DNA from: Methylobacterium organophilum
Lineage (GTDB): Bacteria > Pseudomonadota > Alphaproteobacteria > Rhizobiales > Beijerinckiaceae
Direction: 5' to 3'
Assembly: GCF_022179465.1 (NCBI RefSeq)
Contig: NZ_BPQV01000005.1
Coordinates: 186,001-250,000, forward strand
DNA length: 64,000 bases
How positions within the stretch are numbered: the stretch's first letter is position 1; the number at the start of each line of letters is the position of its first letter. Both the position numbers and the translations under genes were made by a program. Of the stretch, positions 45,374 through 59,988 are shown piece after piece. The notes below the pieces were generated by a model. The model had not been told where the DNA came from. It saw only the letters and a list, made by a program, of their open reading frames with translations, and made no database searches.

Positions 45374-45411
45374 TTGCGACGCAACAATCTTCGCTGTCCG
45401 CGACGCAACAA
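45374..45411. promoter_or_regulatory. TTGCG-A-CGCAA palindrome and direct repeats upstream of hppA
   Basis: The 295-base gap before hppA contains GCGACGCAACAA twice (45376-45387 and 45400-45411). The first copy is part of an 11-bp palindrome TTGCG-A-CGCAA (45374-45384). The surrounding ~100 bases are AT-richer than average, so this is probably the promoter-operator region of hppA; no other gene is supported in the gap. Confidence 0.4.
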
Positions 45412-45546
45412 CAGCGTTTGCGCTTCCCGCTGAACTTCGGCAAGCTAGGCAGGCTTCTTGAGGGAGGAGCGCCCGAAACCGAGCACCCACGTCCCGTGGC
45501 CGTCCGGCCAAGCTCGGCAATCACAACCAAAATCCAAGGACGAGGA

Positions 45547-47694
<2,148 letters not shown>

Positions 47695-47720
47695 CGGCCC
47701 GCGCCGCGCCCGACGAAGAG

Positions 47721-47755
47721 AACCCCGCCGCGGTGGCCCGCGGCGGGGTTCTTTC
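47721..47755 (+). terminator. hppA terminator hairpin
   Basis: A perfect 13-bp stem (47721-47733 with 47738-47750, closing loop TGGC) beginning AACCCCGCCG and ending CGGCGGGGTT, followed by CTTTCG. It lies 27 bases after the hppA stop; because the next gene is convergent, it may terminate both. Confidence 0.8.
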
Positions 47756-47779
47756 GTCAGGGGACGCGACCGACCGGGA

Positions 47780-48016
47780 TCAGTCGCAGCTCTCCTTGGT
47801 GACCGTCTTGCGGTCGCCCATGTCGTTCTCCTTCGAGACCGTCTTGCTGGCGCAGCCATCCGAATGCTCGCGGCGCTCGACGGTGGTGGAGGAGGTGGTC
47901 GCCGGGCGGTCGACCACGACGCCCTCGTCGCGGTGGATCACGGTGGTCTCGGCGAGGGCGCCCGAGGCGCCGAATAGGGTGAGGGCCGCGGCAGCGAAGA
48001 GACGATTCTTGCCCAT
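47780..48016 (-). CDS. Small secreted protein under a probable sigma-EcfG promoter
   Basis: A 78-residue precursor with a signal peptide (MGKNRLFAAAALTLFGASG, cleaved after ALA). The mature ~55 residues are polar (VVDRPATTSSTTVERREHSDGC) and contain two cysteines, one at the C-terminal SCD. The ATG at 48016 has a perfect GGAGGA at 5 bases, so the longer frame to 48079 is rejected. The promoter element at 48050-48075 places it in the general stress response. Function unknown. Confidence 0.75.
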   Translation of the reverse strand: MGKNRLFAAAALTLFGASGALAETTVIHRDEGVVVDRPATTSSTTVERREHSDGCASKTVSKENDMGDRKTVTKESCD

Positions 48017-48049
48017 GAATTCCTCCAAAGGGGTGGATTCATCGCGAGC

Positions 48050-48075
48050 AACGGCGAAACAAACGAGAGCGTTCC
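48050..48075 (-). promoter_or_regulatory. GGAAC-N17-CGTT promoter (sigma-EcfG type)
   Basis: On the minus strand GGAAC (48075-48071) and CGTT (48053-48050) are separated by exactly 17 bases, matching the alphaproteobacterial general-stress consensus GGAAC-N16/17-CGTT. It lies ~35 bases upstream of the small secreted protein ATG, which is a sensible distance. Confidence 0.7.
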
Positions 48076-48113
48076 ACAACGTGTGGTAGCGGCTCGTGAT
48101 GGGGGTTACGCCC

Positions 48114-48593
48114 TCAGGACAGGCCGCGCTCGCGCCGCAGGCGCATCACCGCCCGGTCGAGGGCGCCGAGGAAGGCCGAGCGGTCCTGGCGCGAGAACGG
48201 CTTCGGGCCGCCGGTGACCAGGCCGGCCTCGCGCAGCTCCTGCATCAGGTTGCGGGTCGCCAGCGCCATGCCGACCGAGGATTCGCTGAAGGGCTTGCCG
48301 TTCGGCGCCAGGGCCACGGCGCCGGCCTTCACGCAGCGGCTCGCCAGGGGCACGTCCGCGGTGATCACGATGGCGCCGGGGCCGACCCGCTCCGCGATCC
48401 AGTCATCCGCCTCGTCCAGCCGGTCGCCGACGACCACGCGCTCGATCCAGGGCTCGCGCGGCAGGTTCATGAAGGCATTGGCGACGACGTAGACGTGCAG
48501 CCCGTAGCGGGCCGCCACGCGGAAGGTCTCGTCCTTCACCGGGCAGGCATCGGCATCGACGTAGAGCGCGATGGGCGGCCCGTGATCCGTCAC
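48114..48593 (-). CDS. UPF0178/DUF188 (YaiI/YqxD) family protein
   Basis: A 159-residue protein of the DUF188 family, with the PIN-like signature [12 protein letters not shown] near the N-terminus, [18 protein letters not shown] and the basic/Gly-rich [18 protein letters not shown] segment. The Asp cluster suggests a metal-dependent nuclease-like fold, but no activity is established. It starts at GTG 48593. It lies 27 bases downstream of glyS in the same direction, so the two may be co-transcribed. Confidence 0.88.
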   Translation of the reverse strand: MTDHGPPIALYVDADACPVKDETFRVAARYGLHVYVVANAFMNLPREPWIERVVVGDRLDEADDWIAERVGPGAIVITADVPLASRCVKAGAVALAPNGKPFSESSVGMALATRNLMQELREAGLVTGGPKPFSRQDRSAFLGALDRAVMRLRRERGLS

Positions 48594-48620
48594 ACTACGC
48601 GATTCCCCGCATCATCCACC

Positions 48621-50795
48621 TCAGCCCTCGATCCGCGAGAACTCGGCCACCTCGCGGGTGGCCGCGCGCAGGGCGTTGAGGAGCAGGAGGCGGTTGCGGC
48701 GCAAGGCCGGATCCTCGGCGTTCACGGTGACCTTCTCGAAGAAGGCGTCGACCGGCGCCCGCAGCCGCGACAGCGCCCGCATCGCCCCGGCGAAATCCTC
48801 GGCGGCGACCGCCGCGGAGGCTTCCTGGCGCGCCGACGCCAAGGCCTCGGCCAGCGCCCGCTCCTCCGGCTGCCCGGAGGCGGCGAGCGCCGCGTCGGGC
48901 GCGGCATCGTAGGCGACGCCGTCCTTCTTCTCCTCGATGCGCAGGATGTTGGCCGCGCGCTTGTAGCCGGCGAGGAGGTTCTTGCCGTCGTCGCTGCCCA
49001 GGAACTCGCCCAGGGCCGCGACGCGGCGGACGACGAGCAGCAGGTCGTCCTGACCGGGCAGGGCGAAGACGGCGTCGATCAGGTCGTGGCGCGCGCCCTG
49101 GTCGCGCAGATAGACCTTGAGGCGGTCGGCGAAGAAGGCGAGGAGATCCTTGGCCCGCGGATCCACGAGGTCTCCCTCGAACGCGGCCGCATCGAGTGCC
49201 TCGTCCCCGGACAGGGTGAGGGCGACGGCGAACTTGCCCGGCAGCCCATCGAAGGCATCCCAGATCGGGCCGTCCAAGAGCGACAACCGCAGCTCGTTCT
49301 CGAGGATCAGCCGGATGACGCCGAGGGCGGCGCGGCGCAGGCCGAACGGATCCTTGCTGCCCGTGGGCTTCTCGTCGATCGACCAGAAGCCGGCCAGGGT
49401 ATCGAGCTTGTCGGCGAGCGCCACCGCCACGGAGACGATGTCCTTCGGCACGCGATCGCTCGGGCCGAGGGGCTTGTAATGCTCTTCGATGGCCGCCGCG
49501 ACGCGTGGATCTTCGCCCTGAAGGGTCGCGTATTTCCGGCCCATCAGGCCCTGCAACTCCGGGAACTCCCCGACCATCTCGGTGACGAGATCGGCCTTGG
49601 CCAGCCGTGCCGCACGCTCGACAGGAGCGGTGTCGTAGTGAACATCGATCTCAGCGGTGATCCGGCGCGCCAGCTTGGCGATGCGCGCGATCCGCTCGCC
49701 CTGCGTGCCGAGCTTCTCGTGGAAGACGATGGCGTCGAGCTTCGGGAGGCGGTCCTCCAGCTTGGTCGCCTTGTCGGTCTCCCAGAAGAACTTCGCATCG
49801 GAGAGCCGGGCGCGGACCACGCGCTCGTTGCCCGCGGTGATCGCCGCGCCGCCATCCGAGGCGACGAGGTTCGAGACGAGGATGAAGGCCGGGGCCAGTT
49901 CCTCCGAGCCGCTCCTGCGCAGCACAAAGCATTTCTGGTTGGCGCGGATCGTCGCCCGGATCGCCTCGGCCGGGATCTCCAGGAAGCGCGGGTCGAAGGA
50001 GCCCATCAGCACCACCGGCTTCTCGACCAGGCCCGCCACCTCCTCGAGCAGGCCCTCGTCCTCCACGAGGTCGAGGCCGCGGGCGAAGGCGAGATCCTTG
50101 GCGTCGTGCAGGATGATGTCCTTGCGCCGGTCGGCGTCGAGGATCACGTGGGCGCGCTCCAGGGCCTGGACGTAATCGTCGAAGCGGCGCACCTCGATCG
50201 GGCCGGGCGCCAGGAAGCGGTGGCCGCGGGTGGTGGTGCCCGCCGCGATGCCGTCGACCGAGAACGGCACCACCTCCGGCGTCTCCGTCTCCGGGCCGAA
50301 GGTGGCCACGATCGATTGCAGCGGACGCACCCAGCGCAGCGCCCCGGGCTGGGCCGAGGCCGCGCCCCAGCGCATCGATTTCGGCCAGGGGAAGCTCTTG
50401 ACGATGCCCGGCAGGATCTCGGCCAGCACGTCCAGCGTCTCCCGGCCCGGCCGCTCGATCACCGCGAGGTAGAATTCGCCCTTCTTCGGGTCGGTGACCG
50501 TGGTGGCCTGGTCGAGGCTGTCGAGCCCCGCGCTCTTCAGGAAGCCCTGAACCGCCGCCTCCGGCGCGCCGACGCGGGGACCGCGCCGCTCCTCCCGCAC
50601 CGCCTCGCCCCGGGCCGGCAGGCCGGCCACATGCAGCGCCAGCCGCCGCGGCGTCGCGAAGGCCTTGGCGCCCTCGTAGAGGAAGCCGCGCTCGACCAGC
50701 GCGTCGGTGACGAGCTTCTTCAGATCCTCGGCCGCGCGCCGCTGCATGCGGGCGGGGATCTCTTCGGAGAGGAGTTCGAGAAGGAGGTCAGGCAT
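48621..50795 (-). CDS. glyS: Glycyl-tRNA synthetase beta subunit
   Basis: A 724-residue beta subunit of the bacterial alpha2beta2 glycyl-tRNA synthetase. The N-terminus [18 protein letters not shown] is characteristic; conserved HD-like and anticodon-binding regions follow ([17 protein letters not shown] near ~475). It works with GlyQ to charge tRNA-Gly. glyQ usually lies directly upstream of glyS; here the upstream gene is a PhoX-type protein, so glyQ is not adjacent in this window. GGAG/AAGGAGG motifs precede the ATG. Confidence 0.95.
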   Translation of the reverse strand: MPDLLLELLSEEIPARMQRRAAEDLKKLVTDALVERGFLYEGAKAFATPRRLALHVAGLPARGEAVREERRGPRVGAPEAAVQGFLKSAGLDSLDQATTVTDPKKGEFYLAVIERPGRETLDVLAEILPGIVKSFPWPKSMRWGAASAQPGALRWVRPLQSIVATFGPETETPEVVPFSVDGIAAGTTTRGHRFLAPGPIEVRRFDDYVQALERAHVILDADRRKDIILHDAKDLAFARGLDLVEDEGLLEEVAGLVEKPVVLMGSFDPRFLEIPAEAIRATIRANQKCFVLRRSGSEELAPAFILVSNLVASDGGAAITAGNERVVRARLSDAKFFWETDKATKLEDRLPKLDAIVFHEKLGTQGERIARIAKLARRITAEIDVHYDTAPVERAARLAKADLVTEMVGEFPELQGLMGRKYATLQGEDPRVAAAIEEHYKPLGPSDRVPKDIVSVAVALADKLDTLAGFWSIDEKPTGSKDPFGLRRAALGVIRLILENELRLSLLDGPIWDAFDGLPGKFAVALTLSGDEALDAAAFEGDLVDPRAKDLLAFFADRLKVYLRDQGARHDLIDAVFALPGQDDLLLVVRRVAALGEFLGSDDGKNLLAGYKRAANILRIEEKKDGVAYDAAPDAALAASGQPEERALAEALASARQEASAAVAAEDFAGAMRALSRLRAPVDAFFEKVTVNAEDPALRRNRLLLLNALRAATREVAEFSRIEG

Positions 50796-50859
50796 AGGCG
50801 CGGGAATAGCCGCCCGTCCGGGCGGCGTCGAGACGGGAGATGATCCGACCTGCGACGGT

Positions 50860-52767
50860 TCAGCCGATCCGTCCGCCGCCCGTCCGGGTCACCGCCACCA
50901 CCGAGGGCCGGGGCGGCACGCCGTCCGCGAAGTCGGGCCAGCGGGTGGAGGGTTTCTCGTAGCTGCCGAGCGCGCCCTCCTCGTCGGGCTCGCCGGGATG
51001 CTGGACGGCCACGAAGAAGGTCTCGTCGTCCGGCGTGAAGCAGGGGCCGCACATCTCGGCGCCCACCGGCACCTGCAGGAAGTGGCGCGCGGTGCCCCGG
51101 CGCGGCCCCTCCGTCTCGATCGCCCAGATGCCGTCGGCCCGGCCCGTGGCGCGGCGGTTGTTGCCGTCGGTTGCGATCCAGAGGCGGCCCCGGCCGTCGA
51201 AGGCGCAGTTGTCGGGCATGCCGAACCAGCCATCCGCCGTGGTGCGCGGCGAGAAGGTCGCCTTCACCTCCGGCTTGGCGGGATCGCCGCACTGGATCAT
51301 CACCTCCCAGCGGAAGGTCTCCGCGGTCTGGTCGCCGCCATCCGGCGTGATCTCGATGACGTGGCCGAAGAGGTTCAGCGGCCGCGGATTGGCGGCATCG
51401 ACCTGCTCGGCCGTGCGCTTCGCGTTGTTGGTGAGCATCACGTAGACCCGCCCGGTCTTCGGATTGGCCTCCATGTCCTCGGGCCGGTCCATCGGCGTGG
51501 CGCCGAGGAGCTTGGCCGCGCGGCGGGTCTCGATCAGCACGTCGGCCTGGGAGTCGAAGCCGTTGCCGGCATCGAGCCCGTTCCGGCCATGAACGAGGGG
51601 CAGCCAGCGCCCGGTCCCGTCGGCCTCGAACCGGGCGACGCTGAGGGTGCCGGAATCGAGGAGATCGGCATTGCCGGCCCGGTCCGGGGCGACCCTGGCC
51701 GCGCTGACGAAGCGGTAGACGTGCTGGAAGCGCTCGTCGTCGCCGAGATAGACGACGTAGCGCCCATCCGCCGCGGTGATGCCGGCCGCGCCCTCGTGCC
51801 GGAAGCGGCCGAGCGCCGTGCGCTTCTTCGGGGTCGAGGCCGGATCGAAGGGATCGATCTCCACGACCCAGCCGAATCGGTTGGGCTCGTTCGGCATCTT
51901 CGCGAGGTCGAAGCGCGGATGGAAGCGGCCCCAGCCGTATTGGGGCGTGCCCATGGTCATGCTCTTGGCGTTGCGCGCCTCCGCATGGCCCTCGGGCAGG
52001 GCGCCGAGGAAGTAGTAGGGGAAGTTCTCCTCGCCCGAGAGCCAGGTGCCCCAGGGGGTGACGCCGCCGGAGCAGTTGTTGATCATGCCCTCGACCCGCC
52101 GCCCGGTCGGGTCGGCCTCGGTGACGAGGCGGGGATGGCCCGCCGCCGGCCCGGTGAGGGCGATCGGCGTCCGCGCGGTGATGCGACGGGTATAGGGGGA
52201 GCCTGGAACCGGGCGCCACCGACCGTCCTCGCGGCGGATCTCCACCACCGAGCCGCCATGGGCCGCCATCTCGATCGCGACCTGATCCGCGCCGATGCCG
52301 GCGATCACGCCCTTACGGTCGGCGGCGTTCAGCCCGGGGAACATCAGCTCGGCATTGGTGTATTCGTGGTTGACCACGAGCAGGCCGCGCGCGGCGCTGC
52401 CGTCGAGGGTAATGAAGCCCACGAAGTCGTTGTTGTAGCCGAATTGCCGCTCCTGGCGCTCCGCGCTCTGGGCCGCGGGGTCGAAGGCCGGGGCATCGGG
52501 AAAGAGCGGGTCGCCCCAGCGCAGCAGGACCTGGGATTCGTAGCCCTCGGCCACATGCAGATGCCCGTCGATGCCGGCGGGAAGCTCGGGGAAGTCGAAG
52601 GCCGGGGTCTCGGCCGGGGCTTCGGCCGCGGCGGCGGGGCCGGACAGCGCCTCGGGGCCGATCCCGGCGGCGAGGGAGGCGGCCAGCGCACCGCGCATCA
52701 GGTCGCGCCGGGAGAAGCGGCGGGCGATCACCGCGTCGAGGCTCGGGGCGGCTTTCGGGTCGGACAT
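50860..52767 (-). CDS. PhoX/DUF839 family protein with Tat signal
   Basis: A 635-residue protein of the PhoX-like alkaline phosphatase (DUF839) family. The twin-arginine signal [18 protein letters not shown] (residues ~19-36) suggests export in folded form to the periplasm. Family motifs include [37 protein letters not shown] and [21 protein letters not shown] (in parts), matching calcium/iron-binding PhoX proteins. It should release phosphate from organic esters. No Pho box was located. The ATG at 52767 is chosen over 52794 because GATGAGG lies just before it. Confidence 0.9.
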   Translation of the reverse strand: MSDPKAAPSLDAVIARRFSRRDLMRGALAASLAAGIGPEALSGPAAAAEAPAETPAFDFPELPAGIDGHLHVAEGYESQVLLRWGDPLFPDAPAFDPAAQSAERQERQFGYNNDFVGFITLDGSAARGLLVVNHEYTNAELMFPGLNAADRKGVIAGIGADQVAIEMAAHGGSVVEIRREDGRWRPVPGSPYTRRITARTPIALTGPAAGHPRLVTEADPTGRRVEGMINNCSGGVTPWGTWLSGEENFPYYFLGALPEGHAEARNAKSMTMGTPQYGWGRFHPRFDLAKMPNEPNRFGWVVEIDPFDPASTPKKRTALGRFRHEGAAGITAADGRYVVYLGDDERFQHVYRFVSAARVAPDRAGNADLLDSGTLSVARFEADGTGRWLPLVHGRNGLDAGNGFDSQADVLIETRRAAKLLGATPMDRPEDMEANPKTGRVYVMLTNNAKRTAEQVDAANPRPLNLFGHVIEITPDGGDQTAETFRWEVMIQCGDPAKPEVKATFSPRTTADGWFGMPDNCAFDGRGRLWIATDGNNRRATGRADGIWAIETEGPRRGTARHFLQVPVGAEMCGPCFTPDDETFFVAVQHPGEPDEEGALGSYEKPSTRWPDFADGVPPRPSVVAVTRTGGGRIG

Positions 52768-52887
52768 CGCGGCCTCATCTCCGATCGGGTTCAAGCCCGG
52801 CGCTAAAGCCGCCGCATGTCGCTCCGATGACGCTCCGACGACGCCCCCCGCGCCGGCTCGGCCGAGGGCCGGTGCACGGCGGGCATG

Positions 52888-52917
52888 AAAAAACCGCCCG
52901 GCCAGGAGCCGGGCGGT
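52888..52917 (-). terminator. Rho-independent terminator of the outer-membrane beta-barrel gene
   Basis: A 10-bp stem (52893-52902 with 52908-52917, arms ACCGCCCGGC and GCCGGGCGGT) with an A-run at 52888-52893 on the plus strand, which is a T-run in the transcribed minus orientation. It lies ~50 bases past the stop of the beta-barrel gene. Confidence 0.85.
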
Positions 52918-52966
52918 CTCGTCGAGATCGACAGCGGGGCGCCGCGCGGCGCCCCGATGCGCGAAA

Positions 52967-53908
52967 TCAGTACTTGCGGACCAGCGGGGCCGGGGCCGGA
53001 GCCGCGGCGGGGGCCGGGGTGTAGAGCGGGGCGATGATGCGGAACCAGCCGTCCGTGCTCTCCGAGACGCCGGCCGAGGTCACGACGTCGCGGGCGACGT
53101 AGGCCTGCACCGTGAACGGCCCGAAGTCGTAGCCGATGAGGCCACCGAGGGCGAAGCGGCCACCGCGACCGACGCGGCCGCCGAGGACGCCCAGACCGGC
53201 CGGGAAGGTGATCGCGTTCGGGTCGAGGTTGACGGTGCCGTAGCCGATGGCGCCGATCTCGAACTTGCCGAACTTCTTGGTCGCGGTCAGGTCGAGGTTG
53301 AGCGCGTCCGAGATGCCGACCGGGCCGAAGAAGGCGGGGATGCCGTTCGGGCCATCGAAGCGGCCGGGAGTGTCGTAGAAGTTGTAGGTCAGGTTGGCGG
53401 TCAGGTTCCAGCCGTCGCCGGTGTAGCTGATCGCGCCGCCGGCACGGTAGGTGTTGGAGGCCAGGATGTTGAGGCCGCCGCCGCGACCGGCGTTGAGCTC
53501 GTTCAGGTAGGTACCGAACAGGACGCTGACGCCGATGTTGCCGCCGAGGTCGAACGCCCAGATGCCGCCGATGAAGGTGCCGACGTTGATCGAGGTGTCA
53601 CGGCCGCCGGCAGCGCGGCTGAAGGTGAACACGGTCGGCGGAGCGACGGCGAGCTCGATACGGCCGCCGAAGGGCGTCCAGGGGGTCGACCACAGCAGGA
53701 TCGGAATGTTCACCGCGGTGTCGACCGCCGCGTTGTCCTGGCTGCGGTAGGTGAAGGTGTTGATGGCGTAGACGCCTTCCGGAAGCGGGGCGCCGGTGGC
53801 GAGACCGACCTGCTCGCCGGGGACCGTGGTCGTCTGGGCCTGCGCGGCCGTGGCCGTCATACCGGCCGTGAGCGCGAAGGCGCCCGCGGCGAGCCAGTTC
53901 TTCATCAT
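52967..53908 (-). CDS. Outer-membrane beta-barrel (MetA/SphA-like transporter) protein
   Basis: A 313-residue exported protein: signal peptide ending TAAQAQ (~24), then a beta-strand-rich region (GVYAINTFTYRSQDNA, NLTANLTYNFYDTPG, IGAIGYGTVNLDP) and a Pro/Ala-rich C-terminus ending LVRKY, where the penultimate aromatic pattern is unusual. It resembles the phenol-degradation MetA/SphA-like (PF13557) porin family. Tandem ATGs at 53908/53905 follow GGGAAGGAACC. A strong terminator and a TTAA-N7-TTAA site upstream suggest an abundant, regulated gene. Its transported substrate is unknown. Confidence 0.8.
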   Translation of the reverse strand: MMKNWLAAGAFALTAGMTATAAQAQTTTVPGEQVGLATGAPLPEGVYAINTFTYRSQDNAAVDTAVNIPILLWSTPWTPFGGRIELAVAPPTVFTFSRAAGGRDTSINVGTFIGGIWAFDLGGNIGVSVLFGTYLNELNAGRGGGLNILASNTYRAGGAISYTGDGWNLTANLTYNFYDTPGRFDGPNGIPAFFGPVGISDALNLDLTATKKFGKFEIGAIGYGTVNLDPNAITFPAGLGVLGGRVGRGGRFALGGLIGYDFGPFTVQAYVARDVVTSAGVSESTDGWFRIIAPLYTPAPAAAPAPAPLVRKY

Positions 53909-54430
53909 TTTCTGGTTCCTTCCCAAGGATTTCAGGCGACCGCCCCGTAGCCCCCGTCGACTTCAGCCGAACTTTTCCCGTCCGTACTGCCAGCGCCGGG
54001 CGCCCCCTTACGGCCCCACCTCAAGTCTCAACGTCGGGAACTATTCTACACTGCGCTCCGGAATGACAGGGCGTTGCCTGCAATCTCGGCAGTTCGGAAC
54101 CTACCGTTGCGCAAAAGTCGCATTTTTGCGGCGCCGCAACAGGGGCTTAACAAAGAGTTAAGCATACTTAGTCACCGGGCGGTCCACTTGTACGGCCCGC
54201 ACTTCCGGCAAAATACCACATGAAGCTCAGCCGTTTGGCGCAAGACGCGCGGGCGCCTGCGGCGACGTCGTGGCGCGCTCCCGGCGCCGTCCGGCGGCGA
54301 GCCCCGGCAACAGCCTGCCCCGCCCGTGACCAGGCCGCGCCCGGGTCACGCCCGGATCACACGGGTTCCCCGGTTCGAATCGCCCGGCGCCCGACAACCG
54401 GAACGCGAAGATCCGGTCCCGCGATTCGCC
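53909..54430. promoter_or_regulatory. Regulatory region upstream of the beta-barrel gene, with hairpin CGCAAAA-N7-TTTTGCG
   Basis: A 522-base gap between two leftward genes; no credible ORF. The 54040-54220 part is AT-richer than the neighbours. It contains CGCAAAA-N7-TTTTGCG (54110-54130) and the TTAA-N7-TTAA site annotated separately. The remainder toward uvrA is GC-rich and I see nothing else in it. Confidence 0.45.
54146..54162. promoter_or_regulatory. Candidate CtrA site TTAA-N7-TTAA
   Basis: CTTAAC-AAAGA-GTTAAG is a perfect dyad and contains TTAA (54147-54150), seven bases, TTAA (54158-54161), the canonical full CtrA-binding pattern of alphaproteobacteria. It lies ~240 bases upstream of the beta-barrel gene. 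Confidence 0.45.
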
Positions 54431-57427
<2,997 letters not shown>

Positions 57428-57905
57428 GGGGCGGATCGGTCTGTTGCAGGCAGGCCCGGGGCGGCGCCATGCAGCGCCTGACGCCCGGTCCGTCAGGGCG
57501 GGCAACGGTCGTGCCGTGGGAATCGTCGACGCGGAAGATGGCCCTCGAGCGTCGGGGTACCACTAGAACGAAACGGAAACGACGGCAACTTCCTGCCGCG
57601 GGCGCAGCGACGGGTCGCTCCGGCCCTCGGCATTCGGGGCGATGGAGGGGTCCGGAAGCGGCGGCGCGCCCGGAGACGCGGCCGCGCACCGCATCGCAGG
57701 CGGAATGGTCCCGGAGGGGTCGGGCGGCCCCCTCCGAGGGCCCGCGCCGCATTTTTCGAGACAAATGCGAGCGACCAAATTTACAACCGTTAAGTGCATA
57801 AATGCTGGCGCCTTTGCATGAAATTTAAGCAGAGGCCGAACTTCGAAAGTTTTGTTTTACGCCGGCTGGCCAGGATCCCGCGCATCCTCTTCGGACTGAG
57901 TCTCC
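57428..57905. promoter_or_regulatory. Divergent intergenic region between uvrA and NIT chemoreceptor
   Basis: A 478-base gap. The right third (57760-57900) is AT-rich and presumably holds the chemoreceptor promoter, with a small dyad GCAT-AA-ATGC near 57797. The SOS-like box is described separately. Short minus-strand frames at 57563-57799 lack ribosome-binding sites and family features. Confidence 0.4.
57566..57580 (-). promoter_or_regulatory. Near-consensus alphaproteobacterial SOS (LexA) box
   Basis: GAAC (57566-57569), seven bases, AAAC (57577-57580); read toward uvrA it is GTTT-N7-GTTC. The alphaproteobacterial LexA box is GTTC-N7-GTTC, so one base differs. Its position upstream of uvrA, a classical SOS gene, supports it. 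Confidence 0.45.
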
Positions 57906-59954
57906 ATGCGCTTCCTGTCGTCGCTTCGCGCCCGCATCGTCGCGGTCGCCCTCGTTCCCTGTCTGGCCTTCGCCGCTGTGGCCGCCCTGTCCGTGTCCGA
58001 GCATCGGGCGCAGAGCGCGGAAATGGGGCGGCTCGAAGCCCTGGTCGCCCTGGCCGGCCGGATCAGCGCCTTCGTGCACGAGGCGCAGAAGGAGCGCGGC
58101 GCCTCGAGCCTCTATCTCGGCTCGAAGGGCACCCAGTTCGCCGCCGAACTCGCCGCCCAGCGCAGGCTGACCGACGAATCGCGGGAGGGCGTCGCCGGCG
58201 CCCTCGCGGCGACCGGCGAGGCCGGGCTCGGCGCCGGCTTCCGCGGCAAGGTCGAGGCCCTGCGCACGGGCCTGTCCACCATCGCGGCGCACCGCAAGGC
58301 CGTCGACGGCCTGAACCCGAGCCCGGCCCAGAACCTCGCCGCCTACACCGGGGTGATCGACCAGGCCCTCGCCCTGGTCCGCGAGATCTCCCAGAACGCC
58401 TCCGATCCCGGGATCGGCGCGCGGACCGCCGCCCTGTCCGCCTTCCTGTCGCTCAAGGAATTCGCCGGCCAGGAGCGGGCGGCGGCCTCGGCGGTCTTCG
58501 CCTCGGGCAGCCTCGACCTCGCCGGCGCGCACCGGCTCGCCACCCTCAGGGCCAACCAGGACACCTATGCGGGCCTGTTCCGTGCCGGCGCGACGCCGGA
58601 GCAGGCCGGCTGGCTCGATGCCGCCGAGGCGGGGGAGGGCGCGCGCGAGGTGGCGCGGCTGCGCGGCATCGCCCTCGCCACGATGCCCGGCCAGCCGCTG
58701 GCCTTCACGGACGCCAAGACCTGGTTCGCCCGCGCCACGCAGCGCATCGATGCCCTGAAGGGAATCGAGGACCGGCTCACCGCCGAGCTCGCCGCCCGCG
58801 CCGCCGCGGTGCACGGGGAGGCCGATGCCGATGTCCGGCTCTGGGCGCTGGCCGGCCTCGGCACGCTGCTGCTCTCCGGGCTCCTCGCCTTCGGCCTCGG
58901 CACCGCCATCGCCCGGCCGATGGGCCGCATGGCCGGGATCCTCACCGCGATCGGCCGGGGCGAGACGCAGGTGGCGATTCCCGCCGGCGGCCCCACCGAG
59001 CTGCGGGCCATCGCCGCCGCCGCGGAGGCCTTCCGCGAGAGCGTCGCCGAGCGCGCCCAGGCCCGCGCCGCCCAGGAGGCGGCCGAGGCGGCGCATGCGG
59101 CGGATCGGCGGGCGGCGATGATGGGTGTCGCGGAGGGCTTCGAGGCCCGCATCGGCGGGATCGTCCAAGCGGTCTCGGCCGCCGCGCGGCAACTCGAAGC
59201 CGCCGCCGAAGCCATGAGCGTGGCGGCCGGGGACACGTCGAGCCTCAGCAGCGCCGTCGCCGAGGCCTCCGCCCGGGCCGCCGCCTCCTCGGACACGGTG
59301 GCCGCGGCCACCGAGGAGCTCTCCACCTCGATCCACGAGATCTCGTCCCAGGTCGCCGCCTCGGCGGAGGTCGCCGGCGTGGCGGAGCGGGAGGCCGGCG
59401 CCATGGCCGGGGAGGTGCACCGCCTCGCCGAGGCCGCGGGCAGCATCGGCGAGATCGTCGGGCTGATCTCCCAGATCGCCGACCAGACCAACCTGCTGGC
59501 GCTGAACGCCACCATCGAGGCCGCCCGCGCCGGCCCCGCGGGACGCGGCTTCGCCGTGGTCGCCGCCGAGGTGAAGGCGCTGGCCAGCCAGACCGCCCGG
59601 GCGACGGAGGAGATCGGCGCCAAGGTCGCCGAGATCACGACGACGACGGGCAGCTCGGTCGCCGCCATCGCCGGCATCGGCGAGGTGATCCGCCGGCTGT
59701 CGCGGATCTCGACCGACATCGCCGCGGCGGTGGAGCAGCAGGGCGCGGCGACCGCCGAGATCGCGCGGACCACCGCCGAGACCTCGGAAGGCACCCGCAC
59801 GGTCTCCGAGAGCATCGCCGGGGTGAGCGCGGCCGCCGGGGCGGCGAGCGCCGGCTCCGCCCAGGTCCTGTCCGCGGCGGGCGACCTGTCCCGCCAGGCG
59901 GCGGCCCTGCGGGAAGAGGTCGACGGCTTCCTCGCGCAAGTCCGGGCAGCCTGA
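57906..59954 (+). CDS. Methyl-accepting chemotaxis protein with NIT (nitrate/nitrite-sensing) domain
   Basis: A 682-residue transmembrane receptor. TM1 is ~9-30, TM2 ~312-334. The periplasmic part (~50-305) matches the NIT domain, with [19 protein letters not shown] as its hallmark and [13 protein letters not shown] as the second repeat's equivalent. A HAMP domain follows TM2 ([17 protein letters not shown]). The signalling domain (~410-680) has the hairpin [19 protein letters not shown] (~518-536) and [14 protein letters not shown]. It should report a periplasmic small anion, probably nitrate or nitrite, to CheA. No docking pentapeptide at the C-terminus. It is divergent from uvrA and convergent with the RND adaptor. 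Confidence 0.92.
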   Translation: MRFLSSLRARIVAVALVPCLAFAAVAALSVSEHRAQSAEMGRLEALVALAGRISAFVHEAQKERGASSLYLGSKGTQFAAELAAQRRLTDESREGVAGALAATGEAGLGAGFRGKVEALRTGLSTIAAHRKAVDGLNPSPAQNLAAYTGVIDQALALVREISQNASDPGIGARTAALSAFLSLKEFAGQERAAASAVFASGSLDLAGAHRLATLRANQDTYAGLFRAGATPEQAGWLDAAEAGEGAREVARLRGIALATMPGQPLAFTDAKTWFARATQRIDALKGIEDRLTAELAARAAAVHGEADADVRLWALAGLGTLLLSGLLAFGLGTAIARPMGRMAGILTAIGRGETQVAIPAGGPTELRAIAAAAEAFRESVAERAQARAAQEAAEAAHAADRRAAMMGVAEGFEARIGGIVQAVSAAARQLEAAAEAMSVAAGDTSSLSSAVAEASARAAASSDTVAAATEELSTSIHEISSQVAASAEVAGVAEREAGAMAGEVHRLAEAAGSIGEIVGLISQIADQTNLLALNATIEAARAGPAGRGFAVVAAEVKALASQTARATEEIGAKVAEITTTTGSSVAAIAGIGEVIRRLSRISTDIAAAVEQQGAATAEIARTTAETSEGTRTVSESIAGVSAAAGAASAGSAQVLSAAGDLSRQAAALREEVDGFLAQVRAA

Positions 59955-59988
59955 GCGGACGGCCTGAGGCGAGGGGCCCCGCGCCCCC

